Below are positions 59,119 through 64,000 of a DNA stretch of 64,000 nucleotides, in pieces. Where the stretch lies: contig NW_027473318.1 in the NCBI RefSeq assembly GCF_050947335.1, forward strand, positions 4,030,001-4,094,000, written 5' to 3'. This DNA comes from Megachile rotundata. Taxonomy: Eukaryota > Arthropoda > Insecta > Hymenoptera > Megachilidae. The notes under the pieces were generated by a model. That model worked only from the letters and a program-made list of their open reading frames with translations. It was not told the origin of the DNA and made no database searches. The position numbers were made by a program, and so were the translations under genes. How positions within the stretch are numbered: position 1 is the stretch's first letter; each line of letters opens with the position of its first letter.

Positions 59119-61520
59119 CACACCCATAAGATAGCAATCATACATTTACATTCTCCCATACACAATCATAAAATCACAATAATACAGTCACAATCATACA
59201 ATCACAATCATCAATTACAGTCATACAATCACAATCATACATTCACAACAATATAATCACAATCATGCAAACGCGATCATACAGTCGCAATCATTCAATC
59301 ACCATCATATAATCACAGTCATATAATCACAATCATACAATCACAATCATACAATTACAATCATACAAGCATAATCCTGCAATCGCAATCATGGAATAAC
59401 AATCGTACTATCACAATCATACAACCACAATCATACAATCACAATCATATAATCACAGTCATACGACCAGAATCATACAATCACAATCATACAATCGCAG
59501 TCATACAATCACAATCATACAATCACAATCATGCATTCACAACAATACAATCACAATCATACAATCGCAATCATACAATCACAATCATACAATCACAATC
59601 ATACAATCACAATCATACAATCACAATCATACAATCACAGTCATAAAATCACAATCATACATTCACAACAATACAATCACAATCATACAATCGCAATCAT
59701 ACAGTCGCAATCATAAAATCACTATCATACAATCACAGTCATACTACCACAGTCATACAATTACAATCATACAATCACAATTACAATCACAATCATGCAA
59801 TCACAATCATACAATCAAAATCATACAATCACAATCATACAATCACAATCATACAATCACACTAATACAATCACAATCATACAATTACAATCATACAATC
59901 GCAATCACACAAAAGCAGTCATACAATTACAATCATACAATCGCAATTACAAAAATACAATCATACAATTACAATCTAAAAATCACAATAATACAGTCAC
60001 AATCATACAATCACAATCATCAATTACAATCATACAATCACAATCATACATTCACAACAATATAATCACAATCATGCAAACGCAACCATACTGTCGCAAT
60101 CATTCAATCACTATCATATAATCACAGTCATATAATCACAATCATACAATCACAATCATACAATTACAATCATACAAGCATAATCCTGCAATCGCAATCA
60201 TGCAATAACAATCATACTATCACAATGATACAGTCACAATCACACAATCACAAACATATAATCACAGTCATACGACCACAATCATACAATCACAATCATA
60301 CAATTGCAGTCATACAATCACAATCATACAATCACAATCATACATTCACAACAATACAATCACAATCATACAATCGCAATTAAACAAAAACAATCATACA
60401 ATCATAATCATACAATCACCATCATACAATCACAATCATACATTCACAATCATACAATCACAATCATACAATCACAATCATACCATCACAGTCATACAAT
60501 CACAATCATACATTCACAACAATACAATCACAATCATACAATCCCAATCATACAGTCGCACGCATACAATCGCAACCATATAAATACAATCTCCCAAAAA
60601 CATTGATACAATCACAATCATACAATCACAATCATACTATCACAATCATACAGTCACACTCATACAGTCACAATCATACAATCACACACACACAATCACA
60701 ATCATACAATCACAATCATACAATCACAATCATACAATCACAATCATACAATCACAATCATACAACCACAAACATACTGTCACAGTCCTACAATCACAAT
60801 CATACAATCACAGTCATACAATCACAATCATACATTCACAACAATACAATCACAATCATACAATCCCAATCATACAGTCGCAATCATACAATCACTATCA
60901 TACAATCGCAAACATACTGTCACAATCCTACAAACACAATCATACAATCACAATCATACAATGGCATTCATACAACAACAATCATACAATCACAATCATA
61001 AAATCGCAATCATACAATCGCACTCATACAATCACAATCATACAATCACAATCATTCATTCACAATCATACAATGGCAATCATATAAATACGATCTCCCA
61101 AAAACACTGATACAATCACAATCATATAATCACAATAATACAGTCACAATCATACAATCACAATCATACAATCACAGTCATACAATCACAATCATACATT
61201 CACAACAATACAATCACAATCATACAATCCCAATCATACAGTCGCAATCATACAATCACTATCGTACAATCACAGTCATACTACCACAGTCATACAATTA
61301 CAATCATACAATCACAATTACAATCACAATCATGCAATCACAATCATACAATCACAATCATACAAGCTCAATCCTGCAGTCGCAATCATACTATCACAAT
61401 CATACAAACGCAATCATACAATCACAATCATACAAAAACAATCATACCCTCACGATCATATAATCGCAATCATACAATTACAATCTCACAATCACAAACT
61501 CACAATCACAATAATACAAT
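59119..61520 (-). repeat. Right-arm HOR copy 3, 2402 bp
   Basis: The copy runs from marker 59119 to marker 61521 and is nearly base-for-base like copy 2 over most of its length, for example the cattcacaacaata units near 59533 and 59660 and the catcaattacaat unit near 60018. Local differences include cacgcatac for cactcatac near 60560. Confidence 0.87.
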
Positions 61521-63446
61521 CACACCCATAAGATAGCAATCATACATTTACATTCTCCCATACACAATCATAAAATCACAATAATACAGTCACAATCATA
61601 CAATCACAATCATCAATTACAATCATACAATCACAATCATACATTCACAACAATATAATCACAATCATGCAAACGCAATCATACTGTCGCAATCATTCAA
61701 TCACTATCATATAATCACAGTCATATAATCACAATCATACAATCACAATCATACAATTACAATCATACAAGCATAATCCTGCAATCGCAATCATGGAATA
61801 ACAATCGTACTATCACAATCATACAACCACAATCATACAATCACAATCATATAATCACAGTCATACGACCAGAATCATACAATCACAATCATACAATCGC
61901 AGTCATACAATCACAATCATACAATCACAATCATGCATTCACAACAATACAATCACAATCATACAATCGCAATCATACAATCACAATCATACAATCACAA
62001 TCATACAATCACAATCATTTAATCACAATCGTACAATCAAAAACATACTGTCACAGTCCTACAATCACAATCATACAATCACAATCATACAATCACAATC
62101 ATATAATGGCATTCATACAGCAACAATCATACAATCACAATCATAAAATCGCAATCATACAATCGCACCCATACAATCACAATCATACAATCACAGTCAT
62201 ACAATCACAATCATACATTCACAACAATACAATCACAATCATACAATCGCAATCATACAGTCACAATCATACAATCGCAATCATACAGTCGCAATCATAC
62301 AATCACTATCATACAATCACAGTCATACTACCACAGTCATACAATTACAATCATACAATCACAATTACAATCACAATCATGCAATCACAATCATACAATC
62401 ACAATCATACAATCACAATCATACAATCACACTAACACAATCACAATCATACAATTACAATCATACAATCGCAATCATACAAAAGCAGTCATACAATTAC
62501 AATCATACAATCGCAATTACAAAAATACAATCATACAATTACAATCTAAAAATCACAATAATACAGTCACAATCATACAATCACAATCATACAATCACAA
62601 TCATAAAATCACAATCATACAATCACAGTCATACAATCACAATCATACATTCACAACAATACAATCACAATCATACAATCGCAATCATACAGTCGTAATC
62701 ATACAATCGCAATCATACAATCACAATCATACAATCACAATCATACAATCACAATCAGACAATCACAATCAGACAATCACAATCAGACAATCACAAACAT
62801 ACTGTCACAGTCCTACAATCACAATCATACAATCACAATCATACAACACAATCATATAATGGCATTCATACAACAACAATCATACAACCACAATCATAAA
62901 ATCGCAATCATCCAATCGCACTCATACAATCACAATCATACAATCACAATCATACACTCACAATCATACAACCACAATCATTCATTCACAATCATACAAT
63001 CGCAATCATATAAATACGATCTCCCAAAAACACTGATACAATCACAATCATATAATCACAATAATACAGTCACAATCATACAATCACAATCATACAATCA
63101 CAGTCATACAATCACAATCATACATTCACAACAATACAATCACAATCATACAATCCCAATCATACAGTCGCAATCATACAATCACTATCGTACAATCACA
63201 GTCATACTACCACAGTCATACAATTACAATCATACAATCACAATTACAATCACAATCATGCAATCACAATCATATAATCACAATCATACAAGCTCAATCC
63301 TGCAGTCGCAATCATACTATCACAATCATACAAACGCAATCATACAATCACAATCATACAAAAACAATCATACCCTCACGATCATATAATCGCAATCATA
63401 CAATTACAATCTCACAATCACAAACTCACAATCACAATAATACAAT
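61521..63446 (-). repeat. Right-arm HOR copy 4, shortened to 1926 bp
   Basis: The next marker comes 1926 bp later (63447), 476 bp or exactly 34 units less than 2402. The interior is reshuffled at 62.0-62.9 kb, with two or more runs containing acatactgtcacagtcc and a run of aatcagacaatcac units. One 13-bp unit catacaacacaat near 62844 is private to this copy. With it the count is 138x14-6 = 1926. Confidence 0.83.
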
Positions 63447-64000
63447 CACACCCATAAGATAGCAATCATACATTTACATTCTCCCATACACAATCGTAAA
63501 ATCACAATAATACAGTCACAATCATACAATCACAATCATCAATTACAATCATACAATCACAATCATACAATTACAATCATACAAGCATAATCCTGCAATC
63601 GCAATCATGCAATAACAATCATACTATCACAATCATACAATCACAATCATACAATCACAATTATATAATCACAGTCATACGACCACAATCATACAATCAC
63701 AGTCATACAATCACAATCGTACAACCACAATCATACATTCACAACAATACAATCACAATCATACAATCGCAATCATACGGTCGCAATCATACAATCACAA
63801 TCCTACAATCACAATCATACAATCACAATCATACAATCACTATCATACAATCACAATCATACAATCACAAACATACTGTCACAGTCCTACAATCACAATC
63901 ATACAATCACAATCATATAATGGCATTCATACAACAACAATCATACAATCACAATCATAAAATCGCAATCATAAAATCGCAATCATACAATCGCACTCAT
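63447..64000 (-). repeat. Right-arm HOR copy 5, partial at window end
   Basis: The copy starts with the fifth occurrence of cacacccataag and follows the right-arm order briefly, then the end of the window shows the ataatggcattcatac motif with a duplicated aaatcgcaatcat unit. It is cut by the window edge. Confidence 0.8.

Larger units (their letters stand above)
50202..64000 (-). repeat. Right satellite arm, same 14-bp unit in opposite orientation
   Basis: The + strand now reads CATACAATCACAAT and variants, the reverse complement of the left-arm unit, about 985 units up to the window end. The consensus on this strand has no G. Arm-specific variants include cattcacaacaata, aatacagtcacaat, ctaaaaatcacaat, a 12-bp unit tacaatcacaat and a 13-bp unit catcaattacaat. 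The left-arm 13-bp variant (reverse complement catacatcacaat) was not seen here. A diverged ctcccaaa-containing unit corresponds to the left-arm TGTATTTGGGAGAT unit, so the arms share ancestry. The array runs off the window edge. Confidence 0.97.

Noticed and set aside
40000..60400. Fold-back sequencing artefact explaining the inverted arms
   Set aside because: The right arm is not the mirror image of the left: HOR periods, short-unit types and cluster sizes differ. A misjoin between two genuine arrays remains possible and is noted in the findings.
498..63389. Other long open frames of H/N/Q/S/T/I/Y composition in both arms
   Set aside because: They are by-products of a stop-free 14-mer. Indels of 1 and 2 bp shift frame without penalty, and no promoter, splice or poly(A) context is visible outside the repeat.
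1..64000. CRISPR array
   Set aside because: Units are directly adjacent 14-mers without unique spacers, and no cas genes are present.
1..64000. Telomeric repeat array
   Set aside because: No TTAGGG, TTTAGGG or similar short telomere motif was seen. The unit is 14 bp and changes orientation internally, which telomeres do not.
1..64000. Plasmid or phage iteron-type replication origin
   Set aside because: Iteron clusters are short and lie beside a replication gene. Here thousands of units extend with no gene at all.

Overview
The whole 64 kb window is one tandemly repeated satellite (minisatellite class) with a 14-bp unit, ATTGTGATTGTATG on the + strand of the left part. I found no unique-sequence gene, RNA gene, transposon, CRISPR array or telomere repeat anywhere in it. 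An array this size, with nested higher-order repeats (HORs), points to eukaryotic heterochromatin: centromeric, pericentromeric, subtelomeric or a sex/B-chromosome block. The sequence does not identify the organism.

Layout. Positions 1-50201 (left arm) carry the T/G-rich orientation on the + strand. Positions 50202-64000 (right arm) carry the reverse complement, CATACAATCACAAT. The switch at about 50200 is sharp and keeps the 14-bp register in mirror image. The left arm is built from large HOR blocks. A roughly 9.3 kb block P is in near-perfect tandem duplication (about 3240-12514 and 12515-21775). It is followed by an accessory block Q (about 21776-30289), a third P (about 30290-40195), a second Q (about 40196-47255) and a fourth P cut off by the strand switch (about 47256-50201). 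Block edges are good to a few tens of bases. The right arm has a different HOR of 2402 or 2416 bp, with five marker copies (54301, 56703, 59119, 61521, 63447).

Unit register. Every long-range repeat distance I measured by eye equals a whole number of 14-bp units, less 1 bp for each 13-bp unit and 2 bp for each 12-bp unit inside it. Examples are 9275 = 664x14-21, 2359 = 169x14-7 and 2402 = 172x14-6. The rearrangements therefore happened in register between homologous units, as in unequal exchange or template slippage. The length-variant units are arm-specific, which suggests the two arms amplified separately.

Coding potential. The long open frames, all minus-strand in the left arm and plus-strand in the right arm, are a by-product of the repeat. 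Fourteen is not divisible by 3, so all three frames of the C/A-rich strand read the same 14-residue peptide (QSQSYNHNHTITII) and contain no stop. Point variants create the apparent starts and stops. I annotate no CDS. The most notable structure is the pair of opposed, independently evolved HOR arrays meeting at a register-preserving strand switch.
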